A stretch of DNA of 64,000 bases, from positions 3,412,001 through 3,476,000 of the forward strand of contig NZ_CP096016.1 in the NCBI RefSeq assembly GCF_023650515.1, in the 5' to 3' direction. Below are positions 14,936 through 22,752 of this stretch, piece by piece. The position numbers were made by a program, and so were the translations under genes. The notes beneath the pieces are model-generated. The model saw nothing but the letters and a program-made list of their open reading frames with translations, made no database searches and was not told the origin of the DNA. Each line of letters opens with the position of its first letter. The stretch's first letter is position 1. The stretch comes from Alkalimarinus coralli. GTDB lineage: Bacteria; Pseudomonadota; Gammaproteobacteria; Pseudomonadales; Oleiphilaceae.

Positions 14936-15952
14936 ATGCAACTTTACTGCGGAATCGATCTTCATAGCAACAATAGCGTTGTATCGTTAATCAACGATAA
15001 CGATACTATTGTTCAAGAAAAGCGTTTAGATAATGATCTCAATGATATCTCTAAACTACTAGCACCCTACCAATCAGACATTTTCGGAATAGTTGTTGAA
15101 TCGACATACAATTGGTATTGGCTTGTTGATGGTCTAATGGATGAAGGCTATCCAGTTCATCTAGCTAATACGCTTGCCATTCAACAATACAGCGGATTGA
15201 AATACACGAATGATTTAACGGATGCGCGTTATTTAGCTCACCTACTAAGATTAGGCATACTTCCTACGGGATATATTTACCCTAAAGCTTTACGTGCTAT
15301 TCGCGATCTACTAAGGAGAAGGCTCTTGCTGGTTAAGCAACGAACCGCTCATCACCTTAGTTTACAAAGCATGATTAACCGGCACACAGGTGAGAGGCTT
15401 AATGCGAATAAGATAAAACATCTTACAGAAGCAGAACTGAAAGCTCACTTTTCAACAAGCGCAGCGCAACTAACTGCGTTGACTGAGTGGCATATGATGA
15501 AAAAACTCTCTCAGCAAATTACTACGATAGAAAATTTTGTTCTCAGAGAATGCCAGCAAGGGGAATTGTATTCAATTCTACTTAGTATCCCTGGCGTTGG
15601 AAAAATACTGGCGATGACCATTTTGCTTGAGACTGGACCAATTGAGCGTTTTCCTCGTGTTGGAAATTATTCATCTTATGCTCGTTGTGTGCCTTCCGAT
15701 AAGGTCAGCAATGGTAAATCAAAAGGGAAAGGAAATACGAAGAACGGAAATAGATATTTAGCAATGGCTTTTGTTGAAGCAGCACATTATGCATCTATCT
15801 GGAATACTGATATAAAACGAGCCTATCAACGCAGGCTGAAGAAATCACCAACAATGGTTGCCAAGAAAGCGATAGCCAATAAATTAACGAGAGCGTGTTA
15901 TCACATGCTCAAGGAGAAAACGATGTTTGATATTAAACTCGCATTTGGTTAA
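14936..15952 (+). CDS. IS110-family DEDD transposase, copy 2
   Basis: Identical over all 338 residues to the transposase at 7722-8738, with the same DEDD N-terminal domain, the PGVGKILA helix-hairpin region and the serine-containing C-terminal segment. The frame is intact and the ribosome site is the same. Full identity implies recent movement. Confidence 0.92.
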   Translation: MQLYCGIDLHSNNSVVSLINDNDTIVQEKRLDNDLNDISKLLAPYQSDIFGIVVESTYNWYWLVDGLMDEGYPVHLANTLAIQQYSGLKYTNDLTDARYLAHLLRLGILPTGYIYPKALRAIRDLLRRRLLLVKQRTAHHLSLQSMINRHTGERLNANKIKHLTEAELKAHFSTSAAQLTALTEWHMMKKLSQQITTIENFVLRECQQGELYSILLSIPGVGKILAMTILLETGPIERFPRVGNYSSYARCVPSDKVSNGKSKGKGNTKNGNRYLAMAFVEAAHYASIWNTDIKRAYQRRLKKSPTMVAKKAIANKLTRACYHMLKEKTMFDIKLAFG

Positions 15953-16345
15953 ACAGCTTTTCAGGCGATGAGATCAAAAGGGGTATGGTTAACCTAGGGC
16001 TCTGAATATCCTTCGCCTGAACCTAATTTGGTTTAATGGAGTGCCCTCTGCATAAGCTCTCCGGAGACTGACTTCGAGTCTTTAACTCTGTACCAATTAG
16101 CTATGCAGGGGTACTGATTATTTAATGGGGTATGAATATACCAGGGGTAAGCGGCTTTGCGCGTTATGGGGCTCAGCCGTTTAGCCTTGATCCTGATGGG
16201 TGACTGAAGCACTTCATTTTGAAGTAGCACAACACAACTAAAATCAGGTGTACTTCATGACAGCCAAAACAGTTTATATTTAGGCATGGGTGCCACGACG
16301 CGCTTCGTTCAAACTCGTGCTATTGACAAACTAGCGACTTATGGG
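15953..16345 (+). ncRNA. Candidate bridge RNA region of IS110 copy 2
   Basis: Same non-coding end as in copy 1, with the same stems (CTGCAT/ATGCAG, GGTAT/ATACC, ACTTC/GAAGT). Retention of an unbroken structured, non-coding tail in both copies is consistent with a functional guide RNA. Confidence 0.45.
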
Positions 16346-16528
16346 CGACCCCTTAATATTCATTTCATCCGGCCCCTACAGGTGTAGGGACTGCCGCTCC
16401 ATGCAGGTCGTGCTGTTAAGGAATGAAAGGTCAAACCGGAAAACGTTGCAAGCACTGCTGGTAAAAAGCAAAAGGGCGAAGTCTCACTCTGCCCTCTTCT
16501 TAGATGGGTAATTGATGGGTGTCCCTTT

Positions 16529-17005
16529 TTAACTGGCTTTCTTTCGAAACTCTCGCACAACCGCTTTCATTGATTGCCCCTCCGAATCATCACCATAACA
16601 GTCTTCAGGTAACTCCGATTCACTATTTTTTCTATTTACATCTGCCCCTGCATCTAATAAATACTCAACACTAGTTAGGTTAGAGGCTAAATGTAAAGGT
16701 GAATCTCCCTCATCATCTACAATATTAATATCTGCACCAAACTCTATTAATAGCTTAATAATCTCTGGATTACTATGAATATGTAATGGGCATAGCCCGT
16801 CTTCTCTTCTTGCGTTCACATCCGCACCGTTCTCGAGCAAAGCCCTAACTGCGTCAACGTTTTCGTTATAGTGCAAAGGTGTGATCCCTCCTTTAGCTCT
16901 AACGTCGACACACTCTCCTTTTTTTAGAAGCTCTTTAATTTTTTTGTAAGTAGTCGCCTCATGCAACTCCGTCAAATTTAGAGATGACTTCACTTTATCT
17001 TCCAC
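16529..17005 (-). CDS. Ankyrin-repeat immunity protein
   Basis: 158 residues made almost wholly of ankyrin repeats: GGITPLHYNENVDAVRALLENGADVNAR, DGLCPLHIHSNPEIIKLLIEFGADINIV, EGDSPLHLASNLTSVEYLLDAGADVNRK, preceded by a partial repeat (LHEATTYKKIKELLKKG). No signal peptide. Its start lies 16 bases inside the end of the Rhs tip C gene, so it is coupled to the toxin. That position, plus the known use of ankyrin proteins as immunity factors in polymorphic toxin loci, makes it the cognate immunity gene. It probably acts by binding the toxin in the cytosol. Confidence 0.8.
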   Translation of the reverse strand: MEDKVKSSLNLTELHEATTYKKIKELLKKGECVDVRAKGGITPLHYNENVDAVRALLENGADVNARREDGLCPLHIHSNPEIIKLLIEFGADINIVDDEGDSPLHLASNLTSVEYLLDAGADVNRKNSESELPEDCYGDDSEGQSMKAVVREFRKKAS

Positions 17006-18312
17006 GTTCCATTATTTTTAACTTTGACACCAGGCAGTTTCGCAGCCGCATTTCTAATATTTTGCTCAGATATCTTATCCTGAACATGCCCATGATAATA
17101 TTCTGAGCTGCTAGTTTCTAAATGTCGATCCAATATAACTAGTTCTTTATTTATAGCATCTACTCCAACCCTGCGGGGTGAGGTTGGCTTGATTTGGATA
17201 GAATTGTTAAGTGCCTCCTGTCCATTCGCTGGTGCTCGGCTTATTTCCCCAATATCCTGTGCTCCATGCTTATCATAAGTAGAGTCATCGTAGACTTTAT
17301 CCGCCATATAATACGGAGCAATCGTTACACCATCATTTGCCGGAAATGTATATGACGTTTCCCCGTTTAAAATATTGCTAATAGGGCTCTCATACCGATA
17401 CCAATCATTTTGTTGTTCGACAGGGAAACTAAGAATTGATGGCAAAGTATCAACTGCTTCGGCTCCGGGTAAAATGGAATCCTGAGCGGTTATGTGGCTT
17501 ACAGGGAAGCTATATATCGTTTCCCCATTTAACGTTCCATCCCCAAGGTTTTCAGAATATAAACCTAAGGTTACTACTCCCGCCAGAGTACTAGCCACAC
17601 CGGTTCCAGCAGTAACAGCCGCAGTTTCAAGTCGGATTATCGACTGTTCCATCGCAGCCAGTGTTCCTGACTGCAAGCCACCATAGCTTATTCCTCCCAT
17701 GGCAGCCTCACTCATTACTAATCCTTCACCCCAATATCCACTTGGATCGACAGCACTCAAAGGATTATTCCAAACATAAGAATATCGATTGTAGCTCTGA
17801 GAGCTATAAGGAGCCTGCACATACGGATCAGCACTCAAAAACCGCCCAATGACCGGATCATAAACCCGCCCGTTCATATGAATGAGCCCTACCTCATCCA
17901 TATGCTCATGGTCTGTAAACCCTCGGTCGTCGGTTACCGGTTCTAACGTCGTCCCAGCACGCGCATCTTCTACCCTCTCCCCAAACGGGGCAAAGAAGGA
18001 GCGCTCTATCACTGACGCTTGTAGGTCATCGGTTACATCGTCATCAACCACGGTATCAACCGAGCCTAAGTGGTCACGTAGGGTATAGGTTTGTGTTACG
18101 GTTTCGCCCTGTCGCTTATCGATCAGGAAGTCGCCCACATAACTCTTAAGCGTAGTCACGCCAGCAACGGTCTCTTCTTCATAGATACCGCCACCAATGT
18201 ATATGGTTTCAGATAGTTCGCCATTAGCGTCTTTGTGTTGGTAGAAGCGTGCATCATCTGGCCCGTAGAGGTAGTTGATAGTGGTGCTGCCTTTAGAATA
18301 GAGGGTTCCCAC
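16990..18312 (-). CDS. Orphan Rhs C-terminal tip C with a toxin domain of uncertain type
   Basis: 440 residues. The first 195 or so match tip A closely ([64 protein letters not shown]). The rest is unique: an Ala/Gly-rich helical region (about 200-260), then a C-terminal block NGQEALNNSIQIKPTSPRRV, GVDAINKELVILDRH and YYHGHV. I associate this block with a small polymorphic-toxin family (type 17-like, by memory). Conserved R, D and H residues there suggest an enzyme. It starts on GTG without ribosome site after an in-frame stop, as in tip A, and overlaps its ankyrin immunity gene by 16 bases. Confidence 0.7.
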   Translation of the reverse strand: MGTLYSKGSTTINYLYGPDDARFYQHKDANGELSETIYIGGGIYEEETVAGVTTLKSYVGDFLIDKRQGETVTQTYTLRDHLGSVDTVVDDDVTDDLQASVIERSFFAPFGERVEDARAGTTLEPVTDDRGFTDHEHMDEVGLIHMNGRVYDPVIGRFLSADPYVQAPYSSQSYNRYSYVWNNPLSAVDPSGYWGEGLVMSEAAMGGISYGGLQSGTLAAMEQSIIRLETAAVTAGTGVASTLAGVVTLGLYSENLGDGTLNGETIYSFPVSHITAQDSILPGAEAVDTLPSILSFPVEQQNDWYRYESPISNILNGETSYTFPANDGVTIAPYYMADKVYDDSTYDKHGAQDIGEISRAPANGQEALNNSIQIKPTSPRRVGVDAINKELVILDRHLETSSSEYYHGHVQDKISEQNIRNAAAKLPGVKVKNNGTWKIK

Positions 18313-18354
18313 ATTATTATGAATTCTTTATTGACAGTTGAAATAACACCAATA

Positions 18355-19183
18355 GGGGTCGGTGACAAATGATATGCATTATCATTAACTCACGATTCCT
18401 TTCTCGGCCTCCCCCTGTCTGCGTATCCTATTGAACGCCCCAGCGTCTTTTCAATCTGATCTTTAAATCTGTTATTTCCTAATGGCATTGAAAAGTTAGC
18501 GGCCTTTCGAATATCGTGCACTAACTCTTTTGACAACACCGTATTGAACAATTCTCTATAATTGTGCAATCGACCTTCCTTGTCCGACCCAAGACCTGAG
18601 TAAATAGCATGTCCAGTTACTAAGGAATTGTTCTCTCCTTGCGCATTCGCTCTATAACTCGACCAACGATAATCGCCTGGGTGCCCAACCATATTCGCCA
18701 TCACTGGATTTAGCTCTATATAGCGGTAGCAACTAAGTAGATAATTTTCTGCATCAACCAAACTGGCTTTATGACGACTCTCCCACAACGTACCACACCG
18801 CTTGTATTGCCTATTTACATATTGCACATAGCGTCTACCCAATGACTGCATCACCTTCGAAATCCCCTCTTCGCTTTCAGGCGATAAGAGAAGATGGGTA
18901 TGATTTGTCATCAGTACGTAGGCATGGCAGTTAACACGATAACGCGTACAGGCGTCTTTCAGACATTCCAGATAAAACGAATAATCGTCATCTGTAAAGA
19001 AACTGGCTTCTCGGTTATTTCCACGTTGAATAACGTGGCATGGCACTCCCGCCATATACATTCTTGGCTTCCTTGGCATTTCTTGATCCTTTCTTTTTCC
19101 TTCCTTGGAATCAGGCAGTATCACTTAAATTAACTGTGGACTCAATGAGTTGATGTTAATGATTCTTATTTGTCACCGACCCC
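18355..19183 (-). mobile_element. RAYT element copy 3, complete, with 16-bp perfect inverted repeats
   Basis: 829 bp bounded by GGGGTCGGTGACAAAT (18355-18370) and its exact reverse complement ATTTGTCACCGACCCC (19168-19183). Inside each end is a related GTTAATGAT segment. This intact copy defines the element. The left junction is 8 bases past the conserved edge of Rhs tip C. The right junction cuts into an open frame (19184 onward). Confidence 0.85.
18390..19079 (-). CDS. REP-associated tyrosine transposase (RAYT), copy 3
   Basis: 229-residue HUH transposase identical in protein to copy 2. The metal ligands (NHTHLLL) and the tyrosine helix GRRYVQYVNRQYKR are present. As the only copy between two intact terminal repeats it is the best candidate for an autonomous element. 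Confidence 0.9.
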   Translation of the reverse strand: MPRKPRMYMAGVPCHVIQRGNNREASFFTDDDYSFYLECLKDACTRYRVNCHAYVLMTNHTHLLLSPESEEGISKVMQSLGRRYVQYVNRQYKRCGTLWESRHKASLVDAENYLLSCYRYIELNPVMANMVGHPGDYRWSSYRANAQGENNSLVTGHAIYSGLGSDKEGRLHNYRELFNTVLSKELVHDIRKAANFSMPLGNNRFKDQIEKTLGRSIGYADRGRPRKES

Positions 19184-19780
19184 TTAATATTTTCAAAACC
19201 TTCATCTGATACTGAAGGTGAAGAGGTTAATGAAATTAATCATCAGCCGGTAAGTCTAATGACGTCACAGAGTGGCGGTGAAACAAAACCGTTAATTCTA
19301 GATGGACTTAACGCGTGCGAAGGAGAATATGACGGTGATTTAGAGGACATAGAAAAGGCAATCCTGAGGGTTTCCCAGCTTGCTCCTTCCTACAATATTT
19401 CGTCTGGTATATTTGAGCTTCCCGAATGCGGCAAAAAGAAGTTTTCTAAACTCGGTAGCGGGATTTCACGATCTGCATATATCGCGACAATTGAAAGCTC
19501 AAAGGGAACGACTATGCTTCTGGAAGTTGATCGTAGTGTTAATCATCATATCTCGACTGTTCTAATTAGTCTGGATTCTAAAAAGAGCAGTAATCTAGAG
19601 GCTAAAGTTAATGAGGTGTTGAAGTTAATTGTCGAAAATTCTGGAAGCTGGCCAAAAGACAAACTTGCCACGGTTGCAAAAGACTTTGGCCAGGTAGAAT
19701 TTATGCAACACAGGATGCCTGCTAATGTTGCAAATCCGGCTGACTATTGGGCGAAGCGATTAATCAAGAAGTTTCAATGA
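19184..19780 (+). pseudogene. 5'-truncated gene, possibly TnsE-like C-terminal domain
   Basis: The frame is open right up to the RAYT end at 19183 (it reads FSKPSSDTEGEEVNEINH before the first ATG at 19259), so the N-terminal part was lost when the element arrived. The remaining 198 or so residues include YIATIESSKGTTMLLEVDRS, then STVLISLD, VLKLIVENSGSWPKDKL and a final PADYWAKRLIKKF. The LLEVD.S...ST, SG.W and WA..L pattern recalls the C-terminal domain of the Tn7 protein TnsE, a DNA- and clamp-binding target selector. That match is from memory and tentative. No other Tn7 gene is in the window. Confidence 0.4.
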
Positions 19781-19844
19781 CTAATGCAGAAACGGTTGTA
19801 TTTCAACCACGAAGCTCAGAAATTATTTGGAGCATATAGAATAC

Positions 19845-20306
19845 ATGATCATTTTCGACGTAGAGGCGAGTGGTTTGTCTGATGCTAGCTACCCGATTGA
19901 AGTCGCTTGGCAAGACAGCGATGATCCAGACTGCTTCGACAGTTTTCTAATAAATCCGAGCGAATCCTGGAAACATTGGGATGATTATGCGGAACAGGAA
20001 ATTCATCATATTTCACGAAATACCCTATACAAGGAAGGGGTCTCGATTGCTGGTGCATGCACAAGACTAAACACCAAGCTCGCTGGTAAGACCATTTATT
20101 CGGATGCAATTGAGTATGATCAAAGATGGCTTCTCAAGTTGTTCGATGAAGTAGGAATGACGCCGAAGTTTTCAATCGGATCCATCTATCACGTGATAGA
20201 TAAAGTTACGTTGCTGAAATTTGAAAGTTCGATTGAGAATGAATTTATCGTTCACCGAGCACTTGATGACGCAAGGCAAATCATTCGTTTATTGTTTACT
20301 GAGTAA
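19845..20306 (+). CDS. DEDDh 3'-5' exonuclease (DnaQ/RNase T-like)
   Basis: 153 residues from the ATG at 19845 (GGAG 12 bases upstream). The exonuclease motifs are in order: IIFDVEASGL (D-x-E), SDAIEYDQRWL (middle Asp) and HRALDDARQI (H....D), so all four acidic residues and the His are present. It is a stand-alone proofreading-type domain with no polymerase part. Members degrade ssDNA or trim RNA. It follows the truncated gene by 64 bases on the same strand and may once have been co-transcribed with it. A hairpin ends transcription just after. Confidence 0.75.
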   Translation: MIIFDVEASGLSDASYPIEVAWQDSDDPDCFDSFLINPSESWKHWDDYAEQEIHHISRNTLYKEGVSIAGACTRLNTKLAGKTIYSDAIEYDQRWLLKLFDEVGMTPKFSIGSIYHVIDKVTLLKFESSIENEFIVHRALDDARQIIRLLFTE

Positions 20307-20329
20307 GCCATTGGGTGAGGATAGTAAAA

Positions 20330-20356
20330 GGCACCCTAGCAGTCTTCTTGGGTGCC
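20330..20356. terminator. Hairpin terminator after the exonuclease
   Basis: GGCACCC (20330-20336) pairs with GGGTGCC (20350-20356), with a 13-base loop. The following sequence is AT-rich but has no clear T run, so termination strength is uncertain. Confidence 0.5.
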
Positions 20357-20453
20357 ATATCTATTTGAGCAGTCCAATTCCTTAAAATATATAGAAATGT
20401 ATATGGTGCTCGTGTTTGAGAGAAACCCCTTGCTTGATCCAGATGTGTGGCAA

Positions 20454-21497
20454 CTAATTTGAGTCTAGCTGACCATCATTCATAATCGCGCGAACGCGTT
20501 TTTGTTCGCTGGTATCAAAATGAGCGGCTATCAAGTTATCGATTGATGTGGCTTTATCTTGGTCACTTAGACTCGAATCTAAAATAGATTTCCTTTCTTT
20601 GGAAAAATTGTTCAGACGTTGAGACCATTGTTGACGTTGTTCATCTAATTGAGCTAGCGCACTGGCGGCTTCTGATCCAAGCGCTTCTTCTCTAACACGA
20701 AACACTTCTTCCTGGCTTCCTCCTTCAGCCTGGATCGATGTTACTTGTTCACGAAGTTGTGCGTGGCGTTGAACTCGATTACGTCTCTCGACCAGTTCAT
20801 CTGGTAAAAGCATATTAGCTTGCTCTAATCTCTCGCGCTTTTCTTCATCGCTTAATGTAGGGTCAGTGTTGATACGAATTTGTTCGATCATATAGGCATT
20901 CTGAGTATCCTCCAGACCAAAAAAGCTTTCGTACTCTGCTTGGTTAAAAAAGTCTTTTCGTAATGATTGAAGCGCACTTTGTGCGCTTATAATTTTCTCT
21001 AGGTAAGAAGCCCCATCGTCAGTATTGAGGCTCAATTCAGGATTATTCTCTGCTAGTTCAATTTTATAATCGATATAACGCTTGAGGAGAGCAAGCGCCT
21101 CAGATTTAGCTGGTTCTTGAAGGGATTCGTTAATTTCACCTTGAATAAGCGCGATAATATTGTCTATCTCTACTTCGCCATAAGTAGATAGGTAATGATC
21201 GAATAACTCTCGGATAGCATAGTTGGGAATAAGATTGTTGGACTCACTAACTTTGAAGTCTGCCTGAAAGTTGATACCTCTTAATGAGTCAGGTTTATGT
21301 AATTCTGTTATTCCCTTGGTTGTAGGCGACTCGAACAGCGTTTCATTTGCGTGTCTTGCTTCTTCCTTAAGTACAGACAGGTGGTGATTGTCTGTGGTGG
21401 CTTCTTGTTGATTACTTAAGAATGGAGATAAAAATAGTGCTGCAATGGAAAATGCAATGATACTGATGACAACAAGGCCAATGGATAGTCTATTCAT
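20454..21497 (-). CDS. lifO: Lipase-specific foldase (Lif)
   Basis: 347 residues, with an N-terminal membrane anchor (about residues 6-28) followed by a variable linker and the helical foldase domain. The diagnostic Lif motif RxxFDYxLSxxGE appears as IRELFDHYLSTYGE. The later LSDEEKRERLEQANMLLP and EALGSEAASALAQLDEQRQQW segments are typical. Lif is a periplasm-facing steric chaperone that folds its cognate lipase before type II secretion. It lies 84 bases downstream of lipA on the same strand, separated by a terminator-like hairpin, so its level relative to lipase may be set by partial readthrough. Confidence 0.88.
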   Translation of the reverse strand: MNRLSIGLVVISIIAFSIAALFLSPFLSNQQEATTDNHHLSVLKEEARHANETLFESPTTKGITELHKPDSLRGINFQADFKVSESNNLIPNYAIRELFDHYLSTYGEVEIDNIIALIQGEINESLQEPAKSEALALLKRYIDYKIELAENNPELSLNTDDGASYLEKIISAQSALQSLRKDFFNQAEYESFFGLEDTQNAYMIEQIRINTDPTLSDEEKRERLEQANMLLPDELVERRNRVQRHAQLREQVTSIQAEGGSQEEVFRVREEALGSEAASALAQLDEQRQQWSQRLNNFSKERKSILDSSLSDQDKATSIDNLIAAHFDTSEQKRVRAIMNDGQLDSN

Positions 21498-21521
21498 TAT
21501 TGTTCTTCTTTTAAGAGAGGA

Positions 21522-21544
21522 AAAAAAGGGGCCCGAGGAGCCCC
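21522..21544 (-). terminator. Intercistronic terminator/attenuator between lipA and lif
   Basis: On the minus strand GGGGC-TCCTCGG-GCCCC is followed at once by seven T residues. It stands between the lipA stop (21582) and the lif start (21497). Because lif has no obvious promoter of its own, this probably attenuates rather than fully stops the transcript, giving less foldase than lipase. Confidence 0.7.
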
Positions 21545-21581
21545 AAAGGAAATGGACGTTACCTAAAAACGTCCCGACTGA

Positions 21582-22541
21582 TTAAAGACCTGCATTTTTC
21601 AGCCGATTTGCGTGATCTTTGAATAAGGTTTTGGGGTTAGTTTCGAATAGAGATACTAGGCCTAAAACGTGATTATTCACATCTAGATGATTCATAAAGT
21701 AGTCATCTCGAAGTACAGTCCCGAAGTGTGAAGAACAGCGACCAGTAATCCCATCATTATCGTCGCCACTGTCGAAAGCCAAACTTGTTAAAGCAAAGAG
21801 TGGGTCGGAGATGTCTGCCCCGGACGTAAGTAATCCTGTGCCACTCCAAGAGTACAATTTGATATTCTCGCCATTGATCGTAACTTGAGAGGGACCGTTT
21901 CCACACTCACTTAATGGCAAGCCATTAGTGTAGGTTGCGTTGTATTGCGCTGAACCCGCCGCATTAAACTCTCCTAGCATGGCATAAACATCTGAATCAG
22001 ATTTTTCGTTATCAGACATTAAGTTAACCAAATCACCTACAGCATTGGCAAACGTTTCAAATAGTTCACCTTGTACTGTGTCGGGTGGTGCAATATCCGT
22101 AACTAAATCTGCAATGGGTGAACCATTGTGTGGTGTGTGCATGGTAGTGACTGATGCCACTAGGTCTGGACGTGTTTCCATGACATAACGTGATGTCATA
22201 CCGCCTTGGCTATGACCCATTAAGTTAAACTTCTCTATCCTACCACCTGAAGAAGCCTTAATTTCCTCAAGCTGTGCAATGAGCTCTTCGCCACGTCCAA
22301 CGGAACTGTCAAACGCATTGATTTTCGCAACGTAAGCTTCACCTCCGCGACTCTCGATTGCATCAGGAATCTGGTACCAGTAGTCAATTGTAGCGATGGT
22401 ATCAAACGCGAATATGCCTGGGACGAGCATAATTGGGTGTTCTGTTTTAGTGTAGCTGAAGTAATCTGATAAGAAGCCAGCTTGAGCTTGACTCGCTGCT
22501 GCGCATGTTAGAGCGGCTGTTAATGCTATTGTTTTTTTCAT
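21582..22541 (-). CDS. lipA: Secreted triacylglycerol lipase (family I.1/I.2)
   Basis: 319 residues from the ATG at 22541, which has GAGGA 8 bases upstream; a longer frame to 22667 adds a non-signal extension. The signal peptide ends after QAQA (about residue 20). The mature part starts with HPIMLVPGIFAFDT (oxyanion loop), the nucleophile elbow is GHSQGG, the catalytic Asp is probably in SGDDNDGIT, and the His in NHLDVNNHVLG. Two cysteines (LSECGNG and GRCSSH) match the family's disulfide. It hydrolyses long-chain triglycerides outside the cell and needs the foldase encoded next. An AraC regulator is divergent from it. Confidence 0.92.
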   Translation of the reverse strand: MKKTIALTAALTCAAASQAQAGFLSDYFSYTKTEHPIMLVPGIFAFDTIATIDYWYQIPDAIESRGGEAYVAKINAFDSSVGRGEELIAQLEEIKASSGGRIEKFNLMGHSQGGMTSRYVMETRPDLVASVTTMHTPHNGSPIADLVTDIAPPDTVQGELFETFANAVGDLVNLMSDNEKSDSDVYAMLGEFNAAGSAQYNATYTNGLPLSECGNGPSQVTINGENIKLYSWSGTGLLTSGADISDPLFALTSLAFDSGDDNDGITGRCSSHFGTVLRDDYFMNHLDVNNHVLGLVSLFETNPKTLFKDHANRLKNAGL

Positions 22542-22752
22542 GAATAAATCCTCAAGGTTATTTTTATACTGAGTTTTTGTTACAGCGCTTTTTATGTTTG
22601 CACTAAATGAGAACAAGGGGATTGTAAAAACTGGGACAGTTTTGTGTAAGAACGTAAAACTATGCACCAGCTCTCATAACGCCGGAATTAACATGAATTA
22701 ATTAGCAGAATCGTTACAATTAGCTAACAGTCGTTACTGAATTTAGAGTCTT

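Larger units (their letters stand above)
14855..16345 (+). mobile_element. IS110-family (IS1111-like) element, copy 2
   Basis: 1491 bp, same length, ends and orientation as copy 1, and inserted at the same point (ATTTGTCAC|CGACCCC) of a RAYT right repeat. Because the surrounding RAYT genes differ from each other while the IS copies look identical, two separate targeted insertions, or later gene conversion, are more likely than duplication of the whole composite. Confidence 0.85.
14033..16352 (-). mobile_element. RAYT element copy 2, interrupted by IS110
   Basis: The left end GGGGGCGGTGACAAAT (14033-14048) has one mismatch to the consensus. The right end is split: ATTTGTCAC ends at 14854 and CGACCCC resumes at 16346, with IS110 copy 2 between. 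Its insertion broke a chemoreceptor gene. The transposase is identical in protein to copy 3, and I saw one silent base difference. Confidence 0.75.
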
